Notes under the pieces: generated by a model
Told to the model about the DNA's origin: nothing
The model's input: only the letters and a program-made list of their open reading frames with translations
Database searches by the model: none
NCBI GenBank assembly: GCA_023666425.1
Contig: JAMPCA010000007.1
Coordinates: forward strand, 1-64,000
From: Muribaculaceae bacterium
GTDB lineage: Bacteria > Bacillota > Clostridia > Lachnospirales > Lachnospiraceae
Direction: 5' to 3'
DNA length: 64,000 nt
Made by a program: the position numbers and the translations under genes
Shown here: piece after piece, positions 1-6,997 of the stretch
Position numbering within the stretch: position 1 is the first letter of the stretch
Layout: the number at the start of each line of letters is the position of its first letter

Positions 1-172
1 TGTTGTCCCAAAAAAGATTAAATCTTAATAATCCTATTGGCTTGTTATCTTCCAACAAAATATAACCCAGCTTATCACGAACCTTCTTTTCAAACTCATT
101 GTTCGGCAAATGTCCGTCAAGGCTATACCAAAATTCTTTGTCATCTAATTGTACATATCTAATTTCGATCAT
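1..172 (-). CDS. GNAT-family N-acetyltransferase, N-terminal part only
   Basis: Reading leftward from an ATG at 172, the frame stays open to the window edge (57 codons). The translation begins MIEIRYVQLDDKEFW and continues with a strand reading GYILLEDNKPIGLLRFNLF. This layout, an early acidic/aromatic segment followed by a hydrophobic beta-strand with 'PIGLLRF', is typical of the first half of GNAT acetyltransferases, which move an acetyl group from acetyl-CoA to an amine. The acetyl-CoA-binding loop would lie outside the window, so substrate and even family rest on the N-terminal third. A GTGAG-like ribosome binding site precedes the ATG, and an ATTATA (TATAAT on the minus strand) lies at 244-249. 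Confidence 0.6.
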   Translation of the reverse strand, partial: MIEIRYVQLDDKEFWYSLDGHLPNNEFEKKVRDKLGYILLEDNKPIGLLRFNLFWDN

Positions 173-431
173 TTTATTTATCTCACTTTCAAAGCCCGAT
201 TTACAATTTGATAGTTTTTAAGGGAAACAAAATCGCATAGAACATTATAGCACAATATAAATCAGGCGAAAAGAACTGATTGAAATGTTTTCCTAATTTC
301 TCCGAAAATGCGATTAGAAAAAGAAAGGACAGATAAGACATGAGATTGATATATGCAGAATACAATATGTACCACAACAGCGCTCAATTGATGTTCTCCG
401 ACATATACACCCTTATAGGACAGGGAACGGG

Positions 432-460
432 TTGCTTTATAGCTATAATTCATATATAAT
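432..460 (+). promoter_or_regulatory. Candidate sigma-A promoter for the membrane protein at 541
   Basis: TTGCTT at 432-437 and TATAAT at 455-460 are 17 bp apart, about 80 bp upstream of the ATG at 541. It lies in a 368-bp AT-rich gap (173-540) between the divergent GNAT gene and the membrane protein gene. Apart from this promoter and the likely GNAT -10 at 244-249, I see nothing in the gap; the 63-codon minus-strand reading frame there has no ribosome binding site and a non-protein-like composition. Confidence 0.5.
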
Positions 461-540
461 ATATCTTACAATGAATTATTGAACGTCAAAAATAAGTTTG
501 AAACAAGAATATGGCAGCGGGATTTGCAGGAGATTTGAAG

Positions 541-1191
541 ATGGATTTTTTAGACAAAATACGAGCACCTCAAAAATCAAATTCTATCAAAAAACAAGTT
601 ATTATTACGATAGGTATTTTGTTTTTTGGAGTTTGTATGGGATGGTTTTCTAAATTTTTAGACTATCGGCAGGCAGAACTTCCGGCACTATTGCAGGTGA
701 TTGATCATATCTTAGATTTCCATAATTTCTTAGGCGGATTTGCACCGTGGATTGTCATTGCGGTCTGTATATCTGTATACAGCCATACTCCTATCAGAGC
801 TGCAATCAATGTCTTTTTCTTTTTTTCGGGATTTGTGGCAAGTTATTATATATACAGTAATTTTGTGGCGGGGTTCTTTCCAAGAAGTTATGCTTTCATT
901 TGGATTGCATTTACAATCGCCTCTCCTTTTCTTGCCTTTTTAAGCTGGTATGCAAACGGGACAGGTCTTATTGCTCTTATTCTTTCCTCGGGCATAATAT
1001 CTGTTCTGCTGAACACAGCTTTCTCGTATGGAATGTTTTATATAGATATTCGCTCATGGCTTAACCTCTTGATGCTGCTATTGGGAATATTTGTTTTACG
1101 CAAATCCATGAAAGAAACAATAGGTATGACAGGAATTGCCATTGCTTTCGCTATAATCATTGAAATGATTATTCCGTTCAGCTTCTACTAA
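541..1191 (+). CDS. Polytopic membrane protein of unknown function
   Basis: A 216-residue protein with about six or seven hydrophobic segments spread over its whole length (for example IITIGILFFGVCMGWF, AAINVFFFFSGFVASYYIY and LALILSSGIISVLLNTAF-like stretches). I chose the ATG at 541 (MDFLDKI) rather than the in-frame ATG at 511 because AGGAG sits 8 bp before 541 and nothing resembling a ribosome binding site precedes 511. A charged N-terminal tail (KIRAPQKSNSIKK) precedes the first helix and should face the cytoplasm. No catalytic or binding motif is recognisable; I cannot assign a function. It resembles small Firmicutes membrane proteins annotated only as DUF families. Its AT-rich composition matches the neighbouring restriction-modification genes. 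Confidence 0.7.
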   Translation: MDFLDKIRAPQKSNSIKKQVIITIGILFFGVCMGWFSKFLDYRQAELPALLQVIDHILDFHNFLGGFAPWIVIAVCISVYSHTPIRAAINVFFFFSGFVASYYIYSNFVAGFFPRSYAFIWIAFTIASPFLAFLSWYANGTGLIALILSSGIISVLLNTAFSYGMFYIDIRSWLNLLMLLLGIFVLRKSMKETIGMTGIAIAFAIIIEMIIPFSFY

Positions 1192-1265
1192 CACAACCCC
1201 TTATTTGCCAGCCATTCATGGAGATTTGTAAGTGCAGGAATACGGCGGACGGTCTGATATTAATA

Positions 1266-1294
1266 TTGACTTTATTCGTTATTTCGCATATAAT
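1266..1294 (+). promoter_or_regulatory. Promoter of the DNA methyltransferase gene
   Basis: TTGACT at 1266-1271 and TATAAT at 1289-1294 are separated by exactly 17 bp. The start codon at 1329 follows, with an AAGGAG ribosome binding site at about 1315-1320. A second TATAAT-like block (TATTATAAT) lies just downstream, near 1300. The 137-bp gap before the gene otherwise shows no reading frame. Confidence 0.7.
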
Positions 1295-1328
1295 GCATAT
1301 TATAATTTAACTTCAAGGAGACTTTTAT

Positions 1329-3500
1329 ATGCAGCTGCAATCTGTTAAAGAAACCGCTGAAAGATTCAAAATTTCTGAACGCAGAGTCCAAAAGCTCTGT
1401 GAAGAGGGAAGAATTGATGGCGCCCAGATGATCAGTAATGTTTGGGTGATTCCAAGCACATCCTTAAAACCTGTAGACGAAAGGCTTATAGCTGGTGATT
1501 CTGATTTAGTATCACTTTCGAATTTATGTAAAGAATTATCTATATCCATAGCAACTGGCCGCAACTGGTTAAAACTGGGGAAAATTACCCCCAGCAGTAT
1601 CATTAAAAACTCGGCTTTTTTTAGCCGCGAATATGTTGCAGAATTAAAAGGGAATATTAAAAGCGGCAGAAATTCATCTTTAAAAAGCAGACGCAACAAA
1701 AAATATATATCTGGCAATAATATATATAGATCATATGTGTCAGATACTTCAAAAAATATACATACAGTTCAACAAATCGTATCTTATATTGAGGAAAATA
1801 ATATTGAATTGACAAAAGATGTACTATGCGCCATAGTTGCAGAATGTGCCGTTCAGTTGATATTAGAAAAAAACAACTATGATACGTTTTCGAACAGTCT
1901 GTTAAAGTATATTCAAAAAAATTTGCCTGCAAGTGGATTTTGGTTTTTGATTGATGATTTAATCGCTGATTCTCCAAGAGTAAAAAGCATAATACAGTTA
2001 TATCCTAAACTTTTTGACCATCAATTTGTTTATGAACAGTCCGAAGATATATTGGGTCTGCTGTATATTTCTTTGAACAATATTGGCTGTAGAAAAGCAA
2101 CCGGTTCCTATTATACGCCGACTAAAGTCGTTCAAAGGTTATGCAACAAACTTTTTGACATGAACACGCCCATTGGAAAAGACGTTTTTGACCCTTGTTG
2201 TGGAACTGGAAACTTTATTCTTCAGCTTCCTCCAGAAATCGAATTTGACAATGTATATGGAAATGATATTGATCCCATGAGCGTATACATTGCACGATTG
2301 AACTATGCCCTGAAATACGATGTCTGCGACGCAGACACAGTGTATGCACATATCACAGAAAAGGATTATCTTTCATTCGGCGAGAACAGAAAATTTGACT
2401 ATATCATAGGTAATCCACCCTGGGGATACAGTTTTAATGATTCCCAGAAAACACAATTAAGGGAAAAATATGTATCTGCTACAGGTAATAATATAGAATC
2501 GTATGATGTATTTGTTGAGCAGGCACTCTCTAACCTGAAAGAGGGAGGCCTATTATCGTTTGTATTGCCAGAGGCAATTCTAAATGTAAAAACGCATACC
2601 CCAATACGAAAAGTGCTCCTGAATCATAGCAGCTTTCAGTATATAGAGTTTTTAGGAAATGCTTTTGACAAGGTTCAGTGTCCATGTATTATCCTTCAAA
2701 CAGCTTTTACCAATGCTGAATTTAGCAGTATTGGCTTGCGAATATGTGAGGCTTCCCGGGAATATACCATTCATACAAGTCGAAAAATCGACACCGAATG
2801 TATTAGCCTTTCTATGACGGATGAAGAATATCAGATGCTGGAGAAAATAGATTCTTTGAACACCAAAGTGACACTATGTGGAAACGCCCGCTTTGCATTA
2901 GGCATTGTTACCGGAAACAACAAAGAATATATCTCTCAGGTAAAAACATCTGGTAACGAAATGATTTTGAAAGGATCGGATTTATGCAGGTATAGGTATA
3001 AACCTTCTTCAAATTATATAGCTTTTAGGCCAGAGTCCTTTCAACAAATTGCCCCGACAGAATACTATCGCGCACCAGAAAAGCTGCTTTATAGATTCAT
3101 TTGCAACCAGCTTGTATTTTCGTATGACAATGCACAAACACTGTCATTGAATAGCTGCAATATACTGATTCCTGAAATTCCGGATTTAAGTATAAAATAT
3201 ATTATGGCGGTTCTTAATTCCCGAATCGCTCAGTTTTACTTTAAAAAGAAATTTAACTCGGTGAAAGTATTACGCTCTCACATAGAGCAAATTCCAATTC
3301 CCAGAATAGAAAACGCGGCACAAGATGAAATTGCAAGCGCAGTTGATTCCATTCTTGAAACCGCCGATAGTCTCCTTATACATGAGCTATATGATGAACT
3401 GGACGAGAAGATAGCTGATTTTTATAATCTAAGTGTTGAAGATTATCATATGATTAAATCATCCATGGCCGGAGAGAACCTGTTCCTTTCATTGGAATGA
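1329..3500 (+). CDS. Class I N6-adenine DNA methyltransferase of a Type II-like restriction-modification system
   Basis: The 723-residue protein starts with a helix-turn-helix region (about residues 4-45, with ISERRVQKLCEEGRI) and a second HTH-like stretch (about 60-110). The methyltransferase core follows: ATGSYYTP near residue 257 (motif X), FDPCCGTGNF near 287 (motif I, S-adenosylmethionine binding) and GNPPW near 361 (motif IV, adenine N6 catalysis). Motif I before motif IV and a large C-terminal region with a TaqI-like specificity fold (ILNVKTHTP, then KGSDLCRYRY) indicate the gamma/M.TaqI-like arrangement. The AAGGAG site fixes the start at 1329. It converges with a PD-(D/E)xK protein at 3674, and the two probably form a modification/restriction pair. 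The N-terminal HTH domains are an uncommon addition for a methyltransferase and could mediate autoregulation or site recognition. The target sequence cannot be predicted here. Confidence 0.85.
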   Translation: MQLQSVKETAERFKISERRVQKLCEEGRIDGAQMISNVWVIPSTSLKPVDERLIAGDSDLVSLSNLCKELSISIATGRNWLKLGKITPSSIIKNSAFFSREYVAELKGNIKSGRNSSLKSRRNKKYISGNNIYRSYVSDTSKNIHTVQQIVSYIEENNIELTKDVLCAIVAECAVQLILEKNNYDTFSNSLLKYIQKNLPASGFWFLIDDLIADSPRVKSIIQLYPKLFDHQFVYEQSEDILGLLYISLNNIGCRKATGSYYTPTKVVQRLCNKLFDMNTPIGKDVFDPCCGTGNFILQLPPEIEFDNVYGNDIDPMSVYIARLNYALKYDVCDADTVYAHITEKDYLSFGENRKFDYIIGNPPWGYSFNDSQKTQLREKYVSATGNNIESYDVFVEQALSNLKEGGLLSFVLPEAILNVKTHTPIRKVLLNHSSFQYIEFLGNAFDKVQCPCIILQTAFTNAEFSSIGLRICEASREYTIHTSRKIDTECISLSMTDEEYQMLEKIDSLNTKVTLCGNARFALGIVTGNNKEYISQVKTSGNEMILKGSDLCRYRYKPSSNYIAFRPESFQQIAPTEYYRAPEKLLYRFICNQLVFSYDNAQTLSLNSCNILIPEIPDLSIKYIMAVLNSRIAQFYFKKKFNSVKVLRSHIEQIPIPRIENAAQDEIASAVDSILETADSLLIHELYDELDEKIADFYNLSVEDYHMIKSSMAGENLFLSLE

Positions 3501-3522
3501 AATAAATTAAACAACTCATTGT

Positions 3523-3593
3523 AGGTCAGTACCCTATTAAAATAATTCTGTCTATGAAAGTATATGGAATTATTGTTTATATGGAACTGACCT
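3523..3593. repeat. 71-bp imperfect inverted repeat between the methyltransferase and endonuclease genes
   Basis: AGGTCAGT at 3523-3530 pairs with ACTGACCT at 3586-3593, and AATAATTC at 3541-3548 pairs with GAATTATT at 3567-3574. The intervening bases are also partly complementary (ACCCTATT against its counterpart TCCATAT). The structure could work as a bidirectional transcription barrier between the convergent genes, or be the remains of a small inverted-repeat element. No U-run is present on either side. Confidence 0.6.
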
Positions 3594-3666
3594 TCTCCTT
3601 TGTTTCCATAATACTGACGATCTGAATATCCCCCTCCCTGACTGGAAGATTTTCATTTCTACACAT
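3577..3666 (-). CDS. Possible 29-residue small ORF downstream of the endonuclease
   Basis: Directly after the endonuclease stop codon a GAGG motif, which overlaps that stop, precedes an ATG at 3666. The frame reads MCRNENLPVREGDIQ, then IVSIMETKEKVSSI and stops at 3577, inside the inverted repeat. The ribosome-site spacing and translational overlap are what coupled genes look like. It could equally be the first codons of a gene whose remainder was removed when the inverted-repeat element arose. I do not recognise the peptide. Confidence 0.3.
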   Translation of the reverse strand: MCRNENLPVREGDIQIVSIMETKEKVSSI

Positions 3667-3673
3667 AATTACC

Positions 3674-4417
3674 TCATTTTGTTCCTTTTTCAATTACGCG
3701 GGACAAAATATCTTTTTCTTCAACCCAAAACATTTTTAACTCATCTTCCGTCATAAAAACCTGCCCTTCAAATACTTCGGCTCCCGCAATACCAGTGTTT
3801 TCGTTTCTGTGTTGAGAGCCTAATTTACCGGTTCTCTGCAATTCCTCACTGGTAAGCACCCAATAGATTAATTCATCCTTACAAACACCAATCCAGATAA
3901 AGACATCGCAGCATGATGGCTTGAGCTGTTGGTAATGATATTTGAAGTTTGCCCGTTTAGCCTCTTCATGCGTATAGGCTCTACTTGATAAACTCCCTTT
4001 TGTTGTTGCACTATTAGCACGACAAGCTTTTACTTCAACTCGAATACCATCAATCCATAAATCAAATTCTCCATCAAATGACGGATATAGCGCAGCTAAG
4101 TTTTCTTTTGTAGCATTCATAAATTGAGGAAACAACTTTTTAATATGCTGTTCTCCCCATGTCTGCCCAAATGTACGGGGAGCCATGTCAAATAACCAAA
4201 TATATTGATTTTGTAGCTGATTACGCGTACAAAATTCATCACTAAGATCTGAATATTCCTTATAATCGATTTTTCCGATAGCTAATAAATATGCCAGCAA
4301 GCGGCTTTCTGTGCTAAAAGGTGGAACAGAACTTTCGTTTTTGATTGCTTCAATTACAGAGGGATTCACATTAGAGGTTTTTAATAGATATTCCAGTTTA
4401 TTCCGTAATTCTTTCAT
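3674..4417 (-). CDS. Putative Type II restriction endonuclease, PD-(D/E)xK fold
   Basis: This 247-residue cytoplasmic protein contains GEFDLWIDGIRVEVKAC near residues 116-132, that is Asp119, Glu128 and Lys130. This is the D-x8-E-x-K metal-binding signature of PD-(D/E)xK nucleases, and Glu89 is a possible additional ligand. It converges with the adenine methyltransferase gene at 1329-3500, which makes a restriction role the natural reading. The ATG at 4417 is preceded by GGAG at suitable distance. Its AT-rich codon use matches the methyltransferase. No HNH or GIY-YIG motif is present. Specificity and the exact endonuclease family are not recognisable by eye; a Mrr-like or repair nuclease role is less likely given the pairing. 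Confidence 0.7.
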   Translation of the reverse strand: MKELRNKLEYLLKTSNVNPSVIEAIKNESSVPPFSTESRLLAYLLAIGKIDYKEYSDLSDEFCTRNQLQNQYIWLFDMAPRTFGQTWGEQHIKKLFPQFMNATKENLAALYPSFDGEFDLWIDGIRVEVKACRANSATTKGSLSSRAYTHEEAKRANFKYHYQQLKPSCCDVFIWIGVCKDELIYWVLTSEELQRTGKLGSQHRNENTGIAGAEVFEGQVFMTEDELKMFWVEEKDILSRVIEKGTK

Positions 4418-4688
4418 ATTACTACTTCTCCGCTTCTAAAAATAATCTATATGTATCAAATTCAAGTGCATCTGCAGTTTTTGCATGTTATGCACAACTC
4501 TACAAAATATTGTTTCTCACGATAGTCAGGAAATATTTTATCTGTCTTAGCAAATCATTCGCCTCTGACCAATACCTATATTGCATTTTATTATATTCCA
4601 TCCGGCAAACGCTTTCAATAACAGATATGTGAAAAATAATTATGTCATAAGATGAGATTTCCTACTATTTTTTTCTCTGAATAACTGT

Positions 4689-4694
4689 TATAAT
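4689..4694 (+). promoter_or_regulatory. -10 element upstream of the AIM24-like gene
   Basis: A perfect TATAAT lies at 4689-4694, 43 bp before the start codon at 4737, with a poor -35 region. It sits at the end of a 319-bp intergenic stretch (4418-4736) between divergent genes. That stretch is AT-rich, and base composition changes sharply after it, marking the right edge of the restriction-modification island. I see no other feature in it. Confidence 0.45.
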
Positions 4695-4736
4695 GAATCA
4701 TACGTTTAAATGTTTATACATAAAGGAGGAAAATCT

Positions 4737-5417
4737 ATGACCTACTCAATCGAGGGCGAGCCGTTACCGGCAGTCATCTGCAACCTGGACGCTAACGAGA
4801 CTATGATCACCGAGAAGGGCGCTATGTCCTGGATGTCTCCGAACATGCAGATGGAGACTACCAGCAACGGCGGCATCGGCAAAATGTTCGGACGTGCATT
4901 CTCCGGCGAGAGCATGTTCCAGAACCGCTACACCGCAAGAAACGGCAACGGCATGATTGCCTTTGCTTCCAGCTTCCCCGGTTCCATCCGCGCATTCAAC
5001 ATCGCGCCGGGGCAGGAGATCATTGCCCAGAAGAGCGCATTTCTTGCCTCTACCGCGGGCGTAGAACTGTCCGTATTTTTCCAGAAGCGCGTTGCCTCCG
5101 GTCTGTTCGGCGGCGAAGGCTTTATCATGCAAAGGCTCTCCGGAAACGGCGTTGTATTCTTAGAGTTCGACGGATATATCAAAGAATATGAGCTTGCGCC
5201 GGGACAGCAGATCATCATCGACACCGGCTATCTCGCCGCGATGTCCCCGACCTGCACAGTAGATATCCAGACGGTGCCGGGCGTGAAAAATGTCCTCTTT
5301 GGCGGCGAAGGACTTTTCAACACCGTTGTTACCGGGCCGGGCAAGGTCTGGCTGCAGAGTATGCCGGTAGCACAGCTTGCGGGTGCGGTTCGCCCATACA
5401 TCCCCACTGGCAACTAA
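4737..5417 (+). CDS. AIM24/TIGR00266-family protein
   Basis: The 226-residue protein starts at the ATG at 4737 (MTYSIEGEPLPAV), preceded by AAAGGAGGAAA; an in-frame ATG nine codons upstream has no ribosome site. It is rich in glycine and predicted all-beta. Recurring GLFGGEGF/VLFGGEGL blocks near residues 120 and 185 and the GNGVVFLEFDG segment are characteristic of the AIM24 / DUF124 (TIGR00266) family. These soluble, trimeric double-beta-sandwich proteins have no firmly known bacterial function; in yeast mitochondria AIM24 is linked to membrane organisation. It is monocistronic, ending at a shared bidirectional terminator. Family assignment is firm; the role is not. Confidence 0.85.
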   Translation: MTYSIEGEPLPAVICNLDANETMITEKGAMSWMSPNMQMETTSNGGIGKMFGRAFSGESMFQNRYTARNGNGMIAFASSFPGSIRAFNIAPGQEIIAQKSAFLASTAGVELSVFFQKRVASGLFGGEGFIMQRLSGNGVVFLEFDGYIKEYELAPGQQIIIDTGYLAAMSPTCTVDIQTVPGVKNVLFGGEGLFNTVVTGPGKVWLQSMPVAQLAGAVRPYIPTGN

Positions 5418-5426
5418 TCCTTTACA

Positions 5427-5454
5427 AAAAGCCCGGCATTACCGCCGGGCTTTT
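5427..5454. terminator. Bidirectional terminator between the AIM24-like gene and tatD
   Basis: AAAAGCCCGGC at 5427-5437 and GCCGGGCTTTT at 5444-5454 form a perfect 11-bp stem with a six-base loop, with A- and T-runs on both flanks. It can end transcripts from both sides. The tatD stop codon (minus strand, 5441-5439) lies in the loop. Confidence 0.9.
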
Positions 5455-6233
5455 AATCTGGGTACTCTTGTAAAAAGTCTGTATGCATTTTCTTCTGTCA
5501 CCGCCTCAACCTCTTCTGGCGTTATCCCTTTCAGCTCCGCAATTTTTGCGATTACATAGGGAATATTTGCGGAATCATTGCGCGTTCCCCGGTGCGGCTC
5601 CGGCGCCATATAGGGACAGTCCGTCTCGAGCAAAATCCTCTCAAGCGGCAGCTCCTCCACGGTGCGCGCCAGCTTTTTCGCATTTTTGAAGGTCACCACA
5701 CCTCCCACGCCGATATAATACCCCAGCTCTGCAAACTCCCGCGCCAGCTCCGGGGAGTAGGAATAACAGTGAATCACACCGGGAATCCCGTCCGCTCCGT
5801 TCTCCCGCATCACCCGAAGCGTATCCTCCGCTGCATCTCTGGAATGGATGATCACCGGAAGCCCCGTCTCCCGCGCCAGCGTAAGCTGACGCGCAAACCA
5901 GAAACGCTGGCGCTCCTGAATTTCGGCCTCCCTATCCCAATAATAATCCAGCCCGATTTCCCCGACAGCCACGGTCTTTTCATAGGCGGTCTGCTCACGC
6001 AGCCACGAAAAAGTCTCTTCATTCAGCCCGCCGGTATCGCTGGGGTGAACGCCGACGGCCGCATAGATAAAATCATGCGCGCGCGCCAGCTTTAGCGTCG
6101 ATCTGACAGACTCCACCGAAGCCCCCACATTGATCACCGGGAAAACACCGCTCTCGCGTACCCGCGCCAGCGTCTCCTCCCGGTCGCCGTCAAATTTCTC
6201 ATCGTCGTAATGTGCGTGCGTCTCAAAAATCAT
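5439..6233 (-). CDS. tatD: TatD-family metal-dependent deoxyribonuclease/hydrolase
   Basis: The 264-residue TIM-barrel metallohydrolase shows all family ligands: THAH (His6, His8), GEIGLDYY (Glu92), IIHSRDA (His130), VIHCYS (His155) and LLETDCPY (Asp205). TatD proteins are cytoplasmic, Mg2+/Mn2+-dependent 3'-5' nucleases acting on DNA ends or damaged nucleic acids. The length is typical. Its ATG overlaps the stop of the preceding 73-residue gene by four bases (ATGA), so it is translationally coupled and is the last gene of the metG-NUDIX-small protein-tatD unit. A metG-tatD linkage is common in Firmicutes. Confidence 0.95.
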   Translation of the reverse strand: MIFETHAHYDDEKFDGDREETLARVRESGVFPVINVGASVESVRSTLKLARAHDFIYAAVGVHPSDTGGLNEETFSWLREQTAYEKTVAVGEIGLDYYWDREAEIQERQRFWFARQLTLARETGLPVIIHSRDAAEDTLRVMRENGADGIPGVIHCYSYSPELAREFAELGYYIGVGGVVTFKNAKKLARTVEELPLERILLETDCPYMAPEPHRGTRNDSANIPYVIAKIAELKGITPEEVEAVTEENAYRLFTRVPRLKARR

Positions 6234-6451
6234 AGCAGGCCACTCATTTTCCGGTCAATCCAGGTCATAATTGTCTCCGAGCGCTCCGCAAGCTGCTCGC
6301 ATTCCTTTTCCCACGCCTCATACGCGGCATTCCCCTCTTCGGGCTCCGCTTTCTCCAGCTCCTCCATCTTCCGGTTCAGCTCTGCAAAGCCCTTCCGCAG
6401 CTCCTCCAGAGAGGAGTTTTCCGTCAGCATATTGTACATATGACTCTCCAT
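6230..6451 (-). CDS. Small coiled-coil protein of unknown function
   Basis: A 73-residue, highly charged helical protein starting MESHMYNMLTENSS, containing LRKGFAELNRKMEELEKA and ending in DRKMSGLL. The start is taken at 6451, two bases after the NUDIX stop; a longer in-frame version would run back through the NUDIX coding region and is unlikely. The heptad-like leucines suggest a coiled coil. Tight packing between the NUDIX and tatD genes, with a four-base overlap with tatD, says it is part of the operon. I do not recognise a function. Confidence 0.65.
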   Translation of the reverse strand: MESHMYNMLTENSSLEELRKGFAELNRKMEELEKAEPEEGNAAYEAWEKECEQLAERSETIMTWIDRKMSGLL

Positions 6452-6453
6452 TT

Positions 6454-6996
6454 CTAAAAATATTTCTCCAGCATCTCCAGCTCTTTTATGTCGATACAGT
6501 TTAAAAATGTATTCTGCATGACCGCCTCCTTGCAGGCATAAAACTCCATCCACATCACGCTGTCAATCTCCTCACTCTGAATGGTGAAATCCTTCGCATC
6601 CCTGTCCAGCCAGAGCAGAAACACGCGGCTGACCTGCCTCTCAAGAAAAGGCTCCCCGTGAAAATGTCCCTGCATGTCGAGACACTTCTGCCCGCATTTA
6701 ATCAGCATATCGGGATCCGCCTCGACGCCAAGCTCCTCCTTTAGTTCCCGCAGCGCGGAGGTGAGGTAGCTGTCTCCCGCAGGAATATGTCCGGCGCTGG
6801 AAATATCATAGCAGCCGGGAAAGGAATCCTTATTCATGCACCGCTTTTGCAGAAGCACCTGTACTTTCCTTCCCCTGCGCCGCGCAATCCAGACGTGGGC
6901 GGTTCTGTGGCGCGCCCCTATGCGGTGCGCCTCCGTGCGCTCAATCACCTCTCCCGTAGGATTACCGTTTTCATCCACTATATCCAAATATTCCAT
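6454..6996 (-). CDS. NUDIX hydrolase, isopentenyl-diphosphate-isomerase-like subgroup
   Basis: The 180-residue protein carries the NUDIX box as GHIPAGD followed by SALRELKEELGV, supplying the RELKEE metal-binding helix. The first conserved Glu of the box (G-x5-E) is Asp here. The N-terminus (MEYLDIVDENGNPTGEVIER) and the HRTAHVWI segment match the IDI-like NUDIX subgroup, whose members hydrolyse nucleotide or other diphosphates; several are of unknown substrate. True IDI activity is not implied, because the isomerase cysteine/glutamate pattern is not evident. It starts one base after the metG stop, with GGAG about ten bases upstream, and is followed two bases later by the small coiled-coil gene. 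Confidence 0.85.
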   Translation of the reverse strand: MEYLDIVDENGNPTGEVIERTEAHRIGARHRTAHVWIARRRGRKVQVLLQKRCMNKDSFPGCYDISSAGHIPAGDSYLTSALRELKEELGVEADPDMLIKCGQKCLDMQGHFHGEPFLERQVSRVFLLWLDRDAKDFTIQSEEIDSVMWMEFYACKEAVMQNTFLNCIDIKELEMLEKYF

Positions 6997-6997
6997 A

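Noticed and set aside
262-453. 63-codon minus-strand ORF in the AT-rich gap
   Set aside because: No ribosome binding site, unusual composition, and it overlaps the promoter of the gene at 541.
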